Origin: JACZXQ01 sp036986155 | GTDB taxonomy: Bacteria > Gemmatimonadota > Gemmatimonadetes > Longimicrobiales > Gaopeijiaceae | Assembly (NCBI GenBank): GCA_036986155.1 | Contig: BTRA01000087.1 | Location: 1-12,404 of the forward strand | Length of the DNA: 12,404 nt | Reading direction: 5' to 3' | In this document: in pieces, positions 1 to 7,597 of the stretch | Layout of the letters: the number at the start of each line of letters is the position of its first letter | Numbering within the stretch: the stretch's first letter is position 1 | Program-made: the position numbers and the translations under genes | The notes under the pieces: generated by a model | The model's database searches: none | Seen by the model: only the letters and a program-made list of their open reading frames with translations | What the model was told of the DNA's origin: nothing

Positions 1-189
1 CTCGCCGCCCTCGACGACGCCGAGCCCCGCTGGGCCGCGCTTCGGGAACGGGCCGATCAGATCGCAGCTTGTCCAGCGCGCTTCGCCCACTTTGCACTGG
101 GGTACATGACGAGTTCGGAGTGGGTCAGGTTCTGCGCCCTCCACTCGGCTCACCACCTCGCAGTGGTCAGGGACGTTACGGATCCCTAG
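1..189 (+). CDS. Probable DinB/DUF1569-like protein, C-terminal fragment
   Basis: Frame 1 is open from the left edge to a TAG at 187-189, giving 62 residues; the start lies outside the window. The fragment contains a Phe/Gly/Tyr-rich stretch (FAHFALGYMTSSEW) followed by RFCALHSAHHLAVV. A 'W..(R/L)....H..HH' pattern near the C-terminus is typical of DinB-like four-helix proteins, including DUF1569, where the histidines belong to a metal site. This is a family resemblance judged by eye. With only the tail visible, no substrate or role can be stated. Codon use is GC-rich and consistent with the neighbours, which supports a real coding end. It is on the same strand as the oxidoreductase genes, but a 115-nt gap separates them, so membership of their operon is uncertain. 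Confidence 0.55.
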   Translation, partial: LAALDDAEPRWAALRERADQIAACPARFAHFALGYMTSSEWVRFCALHSAHHLAVVRDVTDP

Positions 190-263
190 GCGCCGTCATC
201 CTGAGGCCACGTCTCCAACTCCGCACGTACTCCCTTGTGCCCCCACGCGGTGACGGGCCACCT

Positions 264-279
264 TTCGGAATCCTCCGAA
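264..279. promoter_or_regulatory. Small perfect inverted repeat ahead of the oxidoreductase operon
   Basis: TTCGGA at 264-269 and TCCGAA at 274-279 form a 6-bp stem with a 4-nt loop, about 25 nt upstream of the ATG at 305. An overlapping alternative pairs GGAAT at 267-271 with ATTCC at 279-283. It could be a small operator or mRNA hairpin near the ribosome binding site, but a repeat this short can arise by chance. I see no convincing -35/-10 pair in the 190-304 gap. Confidence 0.2.
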
Positions 280-304
280 TTCCGGCTGTGGCATAGGTGA
301 ACCG

Positions 305-805
305 ATGGTGACCTTCACGCTCAATGGGCAACCCCGCGAGGTTGACGTTCCAGGCGACACTCCCCTCCTCTGGGTGATTCGCGACACGGTCAAGCTCACG
401 GGCACGAAGTTCGGCTGCGGGATCGGCCAGTGTGGGGCGTGCACCGTCCACTTGAACGGCAAGGCCGTTCGATCATGCCAGACTCCGATCGGAGCCGTGG
501 CCGGGGCCGACGTGATGACCATCGAGGGGCTCTCGCCGGACGGCGATCACCCGGTCCAGCGGGCGTGGGTCGAGGAGCAGGTTCCGCAGTGCGGATACTG
601 CCAGTCGGGTCAGATCATGTCGGCTGTGGCGCTGCTCGCGCAGACCCGCCGCCCGACCGATGAGGAGATCGACGGGGCGATGTCCGGTAACCTGTGTCGG
701 TGTGGTACCTACAACGCGATTCGGCGGGCAATCCATCGAGCGGCGGAGCTTTCCGCCGATTGGCCGGTTCTTGTTGCTGAGGCGGAGCAGGGAGGTGACC
801 GATGA
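305..805 (+). CDS. (2Fe-2S)-binding subunit of a molybdenum hydroxylase (IorA/CoxS-like)
   Basis: This is the small iron-sulfur subunit of a xanthine-oxidase-family enzyme. It passes electrons from the molybdenum site in its partner through two [2Fe-2S] clusters. The 166 residues match the family's usual size (about 150-170). The plant-type ferredoxin domain has Cys38, Cys43, Cys46 and Cys58 (FGCGIGQCGAC, then SC). The helical C-terminal domain has Cys96 and Cys99 (QCGYC) and Cys131 and Cys133 (LCRCG). All eight ligands are present. The ATG at 305 follows an AGGTGA Shine-Dalgarno-like sequence at 295-300. The stop overlaps the start of the molybdopterin subunit by 4 nt (ATGA at 802-805), so the two are translationally coupled. 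No FAD subunit is present, which fits the two-subunit isoquinoline 1-oxidoreductase/aldehyde oxidase type rather than the three-subunit CO or xanthine dehydrogenases. The substrate cannot be read from the sequence. Confidence 0.93.
   Translation: MVTFTLNGQPREVDVPGDTPLLWVIRDTVKLTGTKFGCGIGQCGACTVHLNGKAVRSCQTPIGAVAGADVMTIEGLSPDGDHPVQRAWVEEQVPQCGYCQSGQIMSAVALLAQTRRPTDEEIDGAMSGNLCRCGTYNAIRRAIHRAAELSADWPVLVAEAEQGGDR
791..797 (+). promoter_or_regulatory. Strong ribosome binding site of the molybdopterin subunit
   Basis: GGAGGTG at 791-797 lies 4 nt before the ATG at 802, inside the end of the iron-sulfur subunit gene. It fixes the start of the large subunit and supports coupled translation of the pair. 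Confidence 0.7.
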
Positions 806-3033
806 GCGATCAACGCGCCGTCACCGACCGGGATGGCGTGGACCCGACCGTTGAGTCCAGCGGTGTATCGCGGCGGACGTTCATCAGGATCGTGTCCGTC
901 GCCGGCGCGGGGCTGACGTTGGGTGTCACCTACAAGGTGGTTATGGGGTCCGTCGATGAACCTGCCACGGATGCCGCGTTCGCGCCGGACGCTTGGCTGC
1001 GCATCGACGAGGACGGTGCGGTCACCATCATGGTGAACAAGTCCGAGATGGGGCAGGGCATCACGACTGCATTGCCGCAGCTCCTCGCCGAAGAGCTCGA
1101 GGTGCCACTGGAGCGCGTGGATTTCGCGTTCGCTCCGGCCCACCCGGCCTACCGGATGCCACCGATGGGAATGCAGCTCACGGCTGGTAGCACGAGCGTG
1201 ATGACATCCTGGGAGCCACTCCGGCGGGCCGGCGCGACGGCGCGCTGGATGCTTCGCGAGGCGGCCGCTCAGATGTGGGGTGTCGCCCCCGACCAGGTGA
1301 GCATGGCCGACGGCTCGGCGATTCATCCTGATGGATCGTCGCTGTCGTATGGTGAGCTGGCCGTAACCGCGGCCACGATCGCCGTCCCGACGTCGGTCCC
1401 GCTCAAGGACCCGTCGGAGTTCCGGCTCATCGGCACCTCGCCGCCACGCCTGGACATCCCGCTCAAGACGACGGGCCAGGCGGTCTTCGGCATGGACGCG
1501 GGCCCTTCCGACGCCCGCGTGGCGGTCATTGCCCGTTCGCCGATCTTTGGGGGCGTGCTGCGCTCCTTCGATCCGGCGCCCGCCCTTGCGGTCGAGGGTG
1601 TCGACGAGGTGGTGGAGGTGGCTGCGGGGGTCGCCGTCGTGGCCAACGGCTACTGGGTCGCCAAGAAGGGTCGTGACGCCCTCCGCATCGAGTGGGACGA
1701 GGGAGAAGGCAGTGTGTTGGACGATGCCGAGATCTCCCGGAGGTTCCAGGCGGCGGTCGAGAGTGGTGGAAAGGCCGCGCGCGACGACGGAGATGTGGAT
1801 GTCGCCATGGTGGATGCAGGCACTGTCGTGAGCTCGACCTATTCTTTGCCGTACCTGGCGCATACCACCATGGAGCCCATGAACTGCACGGCCGTCGTCC
1901 AGGACGGCCACTGCACCGTGTGGGCACCGACCCAGTTCCAGGACGCACCTGGAATCATAGGCGGCGGCTCCCGGCAGGCCGCGGCCAAGGCCGCTGGTCT
2001 CGACGAGGACAAGGTGGAGCTCCACACCACTTTTCTGGGCGGCGGCTTCGGCCGGAGAGCAGAGCGGGACTTCGTGATCGAAGCGGCCGAGTTGGCCTCC
2101 AAGGTGGCCGGCCCTGTAAGAGTAATCTGGCCACGTGAGGACGACGTTCAGCATGACTACTACCGGCCGGCCTCGTATCACGAGTTGTCCGCCGCCTTGG
2201 ACGAGGCGGGCAGGCCGATCGCGTGGCGACACGAGATGGCGCTTCAGTCCATCATGGAGAACTGGATCCCGGGCTGGCTGCCCAAGTTCGTGGCGAGTTG
2301 GGCGGGGTTCACGCCCGGTGGAGTCGACCCGACCGCAGTGGAAGGCGCTGAGAACCATCCGTACCTGATTCCCAACGTGCGGGTGTCCTGGGCGGATGTG
2401 CCGCTCCCCATCCCCATCGGGTTCTGGCGCTCCGTGGGCAATTCACACAATGGGTTCGTGGTCGAGTCGTTCGTGGACGAGCTGGCCCATTCGGCCGGCC
2501 AGGATCCCTACCAATACCGTCGTGCGATGCTCATGGATCAACCGCGTCACCAGGCCGTGCTGGACGCGGTGGCCGAGATCTCCGGGTGGGACACGGCCCC
2601 CCCGGAGGGCCGCGCGAGAGGAATCGCCGTGGTGAGCTCGTTCGGCTCGTACGTGGCTGAGGTAGCCGAGGTTTCGGTTGAGGCCGGCAGGCTTCGCATT
2701 CACAAGATTTGGTGTGCGACGGACTGTGGCGTGGTGGTGAACCCCGGCATCGTTCGGGCCCAGATGGAGAGCGCCATCGTTTACGGCCTGACTGCCGCTC
2801 TCTACGGGCGGATCAGCATCGAAGGGGGCCGGGCGGTCCAGAGCAACTTCCACGACTACCCCATGCTCCGCATGAATGAAGCGCCGGAGGTCGAGGTGGT
2901 GCTCGTGCCCAGCGGCGACCCACCCGGAGGGGTCGGTGAGCCCGGCCTGCCGCCCGCCGCGCCGGCGGTCACCAACGCGCTGTTCGCGCTGACGGGGCAG
3001 CGAATCAGAGACCTGCCAATCAGGTTGGGGTGA
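802..3033 (+). CDS. Tat-exported molybdopterin-binding subunit, isoquinoline 1-oxidoreductase (IorB) type
   Basis: This 743-residue catalytic subunit belongs to the xanthine dehydrogenase family; IorB-like proteins are usually about 700-750 residues. Residues 23-43 hold a Tat signal (SRRTFIRI with the twin Arg at 24-25, then a hydrophobic run), so the folded cofactor-loaded enzyme should act outside the inner membrane. Family motifs follow in order: EMGQGITTALPQLLAEEL in the first molybdopterin domain, FLGGGFGRR for cofactor binding, RSVGNSHNGFVVESF, and GGVGEPG near the C-terminus with Glu713 as the expected catalytic base. The small subunit has no export signal, so it presumably hitch-hikes through Tat with this subunit. 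Such enzymes hydroxylate N-heterocycles or oxidise aldehydes, usually passing electrons to a cytochrome c; no cytochrome gene is next door. The reading frame is intact. The substrate is unknown. Confidence 0.92.
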   Translation: MSDQRAVTDRDGVDPTVESSGVSRRTFIRIVSVAGAGLTLGVTYKVVMGSVDEPATDAAFAPDAWLRIDEDGAVTIMVNKSEMGQGITTALPQLLAEELEVPLERVDFAFAPAHPAYRMPPMGMQLTAGSTSVMTSWEPLRRAGATARWMLREAAAQMWGVAPDQVSMADGSAIHPDGSSLSYGELAVTAATIAVPTSVPLKDPSEFRLIGTSPPRLDIPLKTTGQAVFGMDAGPSDARVAVIARSPIFGGVLRSFDPAPALAVEGVDEVVEVAAGVAVVANGYWVAKKGRDALRIEWDEGEGSVLDDAEISRRFQAAVESGGKAARDDGDVDVAMVDAGTVVSSTYSLPYLAHTTMEPMNCTAVVQDGHCTVWAPTQFQDAPGIIGGGSRQAAAKAAGLDEDKVELHTTFLGGGFGRRAERDFVIEAAELASKVAGPVRVIWPREDDVQHDYYRPASYHELSAALDEAGRPIAWRHEMALQSIMENWIPGWLPKFVASWAGFTPGGVDPTAVEGAENHPYLIPNVRVSWADVPLPIPIGFWRSVGNSHNGFVVESFVDELAHSAGQDPYQYRRAMLMDQPRHQAVLDAVAEISGWDTAPPEGRARGIAVVSSFGSYVAEVAEVSVEAGRLRIHKIWCATDCGVVVNPGIVRAQMESAIVYGLTAALYGRISIEGGRAVQSNFHDYPMLRMNEAPEVEVVLVPSGDPPGGVGEPGLPPAAPAVTNALFALTGQRIRDLPIRLG

Positions 3034-3053
3034 GGGCTGCTACTCCCCCAACC
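3023..3053. terminator. Candidate bidirectional stem-loop between convergent genes
   Basis: GGTTGGGG at 3023-3030 and CCCCAACC at 3046-3053 form a perfect 8-bp GC-rich stem with a 15-nt loop that contains the TGA of the molybdopterin subunit. It sits between that gene and the convergent S9 peptidase, whose stop is at 3063. There is no T-run on either side, so it is not a textbook intrinsic terminator. A role in 3'-end formation or mRNA stability is inferred from its location. Confidence 0.4.
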
Positions 3054-3062
3054 CGGCTACCG

Positions 3063-4782
3063 TCAGCTGATCGAGCGCTCAGCTTTGTGCGTGCCCCACT
3101 TCTCGAACCACTTTCTCGAGTAGAGTTGCGTGCGCATGAAATTCGACGGGTTGGACCCGGTGCCGTGCCGTTCGTTCTGATAGCGGATCATCACGGTTGG
3201 AACGCCGAGGTACTGAAGCGCCTGATAAAACTCCTCGGTTTGACCCATCGGAGTGCGTAGGTCCTTCTCGCCGGTCATCAGCATGGTGGGCGTCTTGACG
3301 TTCTCCACATAGAAGATGGACGAGCGGTCGATCCACTCCGTCGCATCCTCCCAGAACGGTGTCTCGAACGTACGCGCGTAACTGATCGCGTCCGAGGTGC
3401 CCATGGCGGACATCCAGTTGACGATGGGGTAGTGAGCCGAAGCGGCGGCGAAGCGGTCCGTGTTGCCGACGATGTACGTCGTAAGGATACCGCCGCCCGA
3501 ACAGCCGTACACGAAGAGGTTGTCCTCGTCGATGTAACCGCGTGAGAGCATCTCGTCCACGCCGCGCATCAAGTCGGGCATGTCTGCGCCCGGGTAGTCG
3601 TGGTTGATTGCGTTGGCGAACTCGGTGCCGTAACCGGTGCTTCCACGCGGGTTCGTGTACAGGATTACATAGTCGTTCGCCGCATGCTCCTGGAACGCGA
3701 AATTGAACCCCCCGTTGTACATGCCGTGTGGTCCGCCGTGGATGGAGAGCATGAGTGGGTACTTGCGGGACGCATCGAACTCGGGCGGTTTCACGATCCA
3801 GCCCTGAATACGGAACTGATCCGAGTCGTACCAGATCTCCTCGACCTCGCCAAGCGTCACACCATGCAGCACGTCGGCGTTGACCTCGGTGAGGCGTGTC
3901 ACGCTGAAATAGAGGCCACTCCCGTCTGGCGCCCACCGCATGCCACGGGACTGCCCGTCGTATTCTCCTGAGATCATCCTCGAGCCGGAGCCGTCCCGGT
4001 TCATCACGAAGATCTGCTGATTGCGATACGTGTCGTCGTGCTCGTCGCCCGCGGTGTAGGCGATCAGCTTGCCGTCCGGAGAAGGTACTGGGCCGCCGTC
4101 AGGTCCGCGCCGGTTGGTGAGTTGGCGAATGTCGCCCGTGGCGACGGTCACGGCGTAGATCTCCGACTCCTGCCAGTTCGCGGGGCGGGCCCAATCCTCG
4201 GCCCGATTCAAGGTGAAGTAGATCTCGGTGCCGTCGGGGCTCCACGCGACACCATTGTGATTCCAGTCGCCGTCGGTGAGTTGTCGAGGGGTTCCACCCT
4301 CGGCCGGCACCACGAACAGGTGCGTCCAACCGGTGTCGATGTAGCCAGAGGGTCGCGCTTGTACCCGGCCCGCTCCACGATCTTGGGTTCACCCGTCCAC
4401 TTCGCTCCGTCGGGACGCGCCGGCAGGTCCACGCCCGCGAAGTCTGCGCGATCGTCTACCCGGGCGGTGAACGCGATCCAGTTCCCGTCGGGCGACCATC
4501 GGGCCCCGCTGCCCTCCAGCAGCTGGCGATTTCGGGAGCCGTCCGCGTTCATGATCCAGAGCGAGGATCTCCGGCGATCGTTCAGCTTGTCGATCCAGCC
4601 ACGGGTGTACACGATTGCGGCGCCGTCCGGCGAGATCTGCGGGTTCGAGACAAACTCCATGTCGAGGTACGTCTCGAGCGAAAGCCGCTGGACGTCGGGA
4701 TCCTGCCCATGGCCTCCGCCGGGGCTGGAAACACCAGGATCAGTGCGACGAGGGTCCAAAGAGGGAAGGGTCGGCGCGGCAT
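3063..4782 (-). pseudogene. S9 family prolyl-oligopeptidase-type peptidase, frame-disrupted
   Basis: Reconstructed across two frame breaks, this reads as an exported serine peptidase of about 573 residues. The ATG at 4782-4780 opens a signal peptide (PLWTLVALILVFPAPAEA). The frame shifts at about 4704-4713 into DPDVQRLSLETYL and at about 4345-4352, between YKRDP and GYIDTGWTHLFVVPAEGG. Both look like one missing base. A beta-propeller with SPDG blades precedes the alpha/beta-hydrolase domain, which has HGGPHGMY, a nucleophile elbow (YGCSGGG), the acid (TGEKDLRTP) and the His (NERHG), so the catalytic triad is intact. Relatives I know are about 650-700 residues. The missing length appears to fall at ARWSPDGNWIAFT, where one blade seems collapsed, and at LYFSVTRLTEVNADV before the hydrolase domain. 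It may be a true pseudogene or an intact gene with sequencing errors; the internal losses favour decay. There is no clear Shine-Dalgarno sequence. Confidence 0.82.
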
Positions 4783-4856
4783 CGTGCGCTCAGGCAGGTG
4801 GACCGCCTACAAACATCGGAGGCAGTCCGGCTGCCGGTGAACGTACGGGCCCCAGT

Positions 4857-4878
4857 GCGGTGGCTACAAGCCCACCGC
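4857..4878. repeat. GC-rich hairpin in the divergent intergenic region
   Basis: GCGGTGG at 4857-4863 and CCACCGC at 4872-4878 form a perfect 7-bp stem with an 8-nt loop, roughly midway between the two divergent starts. The symmetry fits an operator or an attenuator-like structure. No T-run follows, so it is unlikely to be an intrinsic terminator. Confidence 0.35.
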
Positions 4879-4951
4879 GCCTAATCGTGAATCCTGCCGC
4901 TCGTCCTCGGGTTCGACCTCAGGACGGTCGTTTCGAGACATTAGCCCCCCA

Positions 4952-4980
4952 TCTCCAACCCTGGTGAGACGACGTATATT
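4952..4980 (+). promoter_or_regulatory. Possible promoter of the OmpA-family gene
   Basis: TATATT at 4975-4980 matches five of six bases of a sigma-70 -10 box in otherwise GC-rich sequence. A weak -35 candidate (TCTCCA, 4952-4957, three of six matches) lies 17 bp upstream. Transcription would start near 4987, leaving a leader of about 40 nt before the ATG at 5028. Confidence 0.35.
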
Positions 4981-5027
4981 GTCAGCGCCGCAAGCACACA
5001 CACCACACGAGGCCTGGAACGACGCTC

Positions 5028-5714
5028 ATGATCTCCATTCACCGACATACGAGACCGATTTCGGTAGCAGCTGCGCTACTGATTTCGATCGGATCGACAG
5101 GGTGCTCCAACCTTAGTAATACTCAACGGGGTGCCGTCATCGGCGCCGGTGCCGGTGGGGTGGTGGGCGCCATGGTCGGAGGTGCGGCCGGATCGACGAC
5201 CAAGGGTGCGATCATCGGGGCCGTGGTTGGTGGCGCGGCCGGCGCACTGATCGGTCGCCGGATGGACGACAAGGCCAGGATTCTGGCGAATGAACTCGAC
5301 GGAGCGACGGTCGAACGTGTTGGCGAGGGGATCCTGGTGACGTTCGACTCGGGCGTGCTCTTCGACTTCGATTCATCAGCACTGCGGCACGAAGCGCGGG
5401 CCAACCTCGGCGAACTGGCTAGGGTGTTGAGCGCCGAGATCGGCGACTACCAGTTGCTGGTGGCTGGGCATACCGATGCGTCCGGCTCCGAGGAGTATAA
5501 TCAGCACCTCTCCGAGCGTCGGGCGGAGCAAGCCGCCACGTTCCTGGCGGAGAGCGGCCTTCCGGCGAGTCAGGTCCGGACCGTCGGCAGAGGCGAAATG
5601 GAGCCCATTGCTTCGAACGAGACTGAAACCGGCCAGGCGCAGAACCGGCGCGTCGAGTTCGCTATTTTCGCCAGTGAGGCGTTCAGGGAGCAGGCGAGGC
5701 GCCGGGCCGGCTAA
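5028..5714 (+). CDS. OmpA-family lipoprotein with glycine zipper (YiaD-like)
   Basis: This predicted outer-membrane lipoprotein anchors the envelope to peptidoglycan. The 228 residues begin with a signal peptide ending in a lipobox (GSTGC, lipidated Cys26). Residues about 34-77 are a glycine zipper made of two related Gly/Ala-rich halves (GAVIGAGAGGVVGAMVGG and GAIIGAVVGGAAGALIG), a segment that probably inserts into or packs against membrane. Residues about 103-215 form an OmpA C-terminal domain: FDFDSSAL, GHTDASGSEEYN with Asp150, LSERRAEQA with Arg164/165, and the terminal NRRVEF. Asp and Arg at these positions bind diaminopimelate in family members. Length and order match E. coli YiaD-type proteins. 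It appears to be transcribed alone, divergently from the broken peptidase. The Shine-Dalgarno match is weak (GAGG about 15 nt upstream). The frame is intact although both neighbours are disrupted. Confidence 0.92.
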   Translation: MISIHRHTRPISVAAALLISIGSTGCSNLSNTQRGAVIGAGAGGVVGAMVGGAAGSTTKGAIIGAVVGGAAGALIGRRMDDKARILANELDGATVERVGEGILVTFDSGVLFDFDSSALRHEARANLGELARVLSAEIGDYQLLVAGHTDASGSEEYNQHLSERRAEQAATFLAESGLPASQVRTVGRGEMEPIASNETETGQAQNRRVEFAIFASEAFREQARRRAG

Positions 5715-5765
5715 GACAGGTGGCGCCCCCGGACCTCGGCGAACTTCTCTGGGTCACGGCGAGAG

Positions 5766-5796
5766 TTGTCCCGGGAGTGCGCCACACCCGTATAGT
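5766..5796 (+). promoter_or_regulatory. Possible promoter of the serine hydrolase gene
   Basis: TTGTCC at 5766-5771 (four of six to TTGACA) and TATAGT at 5791-5796 (five of six to TATAAT) are separated by 19 bp. They lie about 70 nt upstream of the inferred ATG at 5866, in the gap after the OmpA gene. The long spacer lowers confidence. Confidence 0.35.
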
Positions 5797-5865
5797 TTCC
5801 CGGTCCATGATCGCCCGGATCCACTGGAGTGTGCCAGGAGCTTTACGCATCCGCGCAGCAACCGA

Positions 5866-7084
5866 ATGTCCGTCCCCCTGTTCGCGGGGCTGCTCCTCGG
5901 CCCAGCGGTGCTTTCTGCCCAGTACGTGCCGGACCGCGGTGATGCTTGGGAGATTCGCCGCCCTGATCAAGTCGGCATGGATGTGGTAGGAGTTCAAAAG
6001 GCTGTGGACTACGCGGTGGCACATGAGGCCCGGCAGCCCCGCGATCAAGAGGAGGGCCAAAAACCGATCCTTTGGACGTGAGCCGTTCGGGTTCGGAATC
6101 GGCCCGTACAGAGTGCGTGGCGCCGCGACGGGCATAATCGTCCGTCACGGCTATATCGTGGCCGAATGGGGAGACACTCGGCGCGTGGACATGACGCGCA
6201 GCGTCACGAAGTCGTTTCTCTCCACCACGGTTGGCCTGGCCTGGCAGGACGGACTGATCGGCTCACTGGATGATTTGGCGAGTCGCTATATGGCGCCGGT
6301 CGATCTTCCTCCGGGCGATGGGGAACCCGGCATCGACCGGGTAGGGTTCGGTAAGCCGGACCTCGCCACCCTCTTCAACACGGAGCACAACCGGCAGATC
6401 ACCTGGGACCACCTTCTCCGCCAGACTTCGGACTGGGAGGGCACGCTATGGGGCAAGCCCGACTGGGCCGACCGACCCGACCGCGATCCGTCGACGTGGA
6501 CCACGCGGGTGCGCCCCGCGCCCGGCACACTTTTCGAGTACAACGACACCCGCGTGAACCTCCTCGCCCTTGTGGCCACCGGCGTTTGGCGGAAGCCGCT
6601 TCCCGAGGTGCTGAAGGAGCGGGTGATGAATCCAATCCGCGCCTCTCCTACGTGGCGCTGGCACGGCTACGAGAATTCGTGGATCACGCTGGATGGTCGC
6701 TTGGTGCAGTCCGTGAGCGGAGGCGGGCACTGGGGTGGGGGTATGTTCATCAACGCACGGGATCAGGCCAGGTTCGGCCTGCTTACTCTCCGGCGCGGTC
6801 GTTGGGGGGACGAGCAACTTCTGGCCGAGGAGTGGTTCGACATGGCTACCACGCCCTCATCTGCGAACGGCACCTACGGGTTCATGAACTACTTCCTGAA
6901 CCTGCCGAACGCCCAGGGCACGAAGCGTTACCCCAGCGCGCCGGCGTCGGCCTACGCTCATCTCGGCAACGGCACCAACATGGTGTACGTCGATCGTGAG
7001 AACGATTTGGTCGTCGTGGCGCGCTGGATTCCTGGGCGTGACATTGATGAACTCCTGAGGCTGGTGATCGAGTCGATCGAGTAG
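5866..7084 (+). pseudogene. Secreted beta-lactamase-fold serine hydrolase with one frameshift
   Basis: This is a class C beta-lactamase/penicillin-binding-protein-like serine hydrolase of unknown substrate. The inferred ATG at 5866 opens a short signal peptide (MSVPLFAGLLLGPAVLSAQ). The frame then runs through QVGMDVVGVQKAVDYAV and ends in a TGA at 6079-6081. Homology resumes one frame over with RSFGREPFGFGIGPY. The switch lies within about 6050-6063, at GGGCCAAAAA, and looks like one extra G or A. Correcting it gives about 405 residues. The nucleophile motif SVTK is at about residues 112-115, the second motif region is FEYND with Tyr about 225, and GGGHWGGGMF follows, so the catalytic part is complete. 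An in-frame ATG at 6023 could start a shorter 353-residue cytoplasmic product, but it would lack the signal peptide, so I do not favour it. No good Shine-Dalgarno sequence precedes 5866. A homopolymer error is a real possibility. Confidence 0.8.
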
Positions 7085-7106
7085 GGGAAAGACTCGTGAG
7101 CTGGGA

Positions 7107-7597
7107 CTACGCCTCGCCGTCTTCGTTCGCCACAATAGTGAACACGCCTGTTCTCCGGCGCTCCTCGAGGATCCGCTCCACCTCCCGGTGTCCAACCAGA
7201 AGTTGCTCCATATCGTCGGAGAGGCCCTGAGCCGCCTCGAGCTCCATGGTCAGGCTCTCCACGGTCCCGCTCCCCGCGTGCATGTAGAGAAGGCCGAGTC
7301 GAATGGTCTCCAGGGCCGCCACGGCCTCACGGAGTTTCTTAGGGCCTCGTCCCGGGTGGCCTCGACACTCATCCTCACCCGCGCGTGCTCCCCGGTGGAA
7401 GGGCGGGGAGGGTCGTTATTACCGATCTGGGCCAGGACCGCGATCCCGAAGTCAGTGACCATCGCCCGCCCCGACGCCTGCTCGAGGAGAATGTTGTCGG
7501 GTTTCACATCCCGATGGACCGCGCCATGAAGGTGGGCGTGGCCCAAGGCCCAAGACACTTCCCGCAAGAGCCGCCTGGAGGGGGAGGGACTCAGGGG
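7107..7597 (-). pseudogene. Remnant of a PknB-type serine/threonine protein kinase
   Basis: Read on the minus strand from about 7597, the translation goes SRRLLREVSWALGHAHLHG, then the catalytic loop HRDVKPDNILL (about 7516-7484) and the DFG magnesium motif in VTDFGIA (about 7453-7445). These are unmistakable Hanks-type kinase elements. The glycine-rich loop and N-lobe are absent upstream. After DFG the activation segment and C-lobe are missing: the frame goes straight to NNDPPRPSTGE and a helical tail beginning SVEATRDEAL. The frame breaks near 7335-7345. One missing base would join RDEAL to KKLREAVAALETIRLG, and the tail then ends at the TAG at 7107-7109 after EERRRTGVFTIVANEDGEA. This is a dead fragment with at least an N-lobe loss, an internal deletion and a frameshift. 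No start codon with a ribosome binding site was found. The tail is Glu/Leu-rich and could form a coiled coil. Confidence 0.8.

Larger units (their letters stand above)
4783..5027. other. Divergent intergenic region between the peptidase and OmpA genes
   Basis: No convincing coding sequence is present. It must hold the promoters of both diverging genes. It contains a 7-bp hairpin at 4857-4878, a smaller inverted repeat (GGCAG/CTGCC, 5-nt loop) at about 4821-4835, and a TATATT box at 4975-4980. No known riboswitch or small RNA was recognised. Confidence 0.5.

Noticed and set aside
709..2358. A 549-codon open frame on the minus strand
   Set aside because: It lies entirely antisense to the well-supported molybdopterin subunit and its neighbour. 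Its translation is rich in Arg/His and shows no domain, as expected of GC-rich shadow frames.
4208..4782. Two separate short genes (a signal-peptide protein and a 183-residue protein) instead of one broken peptidase
   Set aside because: The signal peptide, the propeller start and the downstream peptidase join smoothly if a single base is restored at each junction, so one disrupted gene is the simpler reading.
4038..4967. A 309-codon plus-strand frame opposite the S9 peptidase
   Set aside because: The minus-strand peptidase frames have clear propeller and signal-peptide content, while this frame has none. It is open only because of base composition.
5150..5260. Repetitive GGC/GCC-rich DNA in the OmpA gene as a mobile or tandem repeat
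   Set aside because: It encodes the two-part glycine zipper of the lipoprotein. The repetition is at protein level and is normal for this family.
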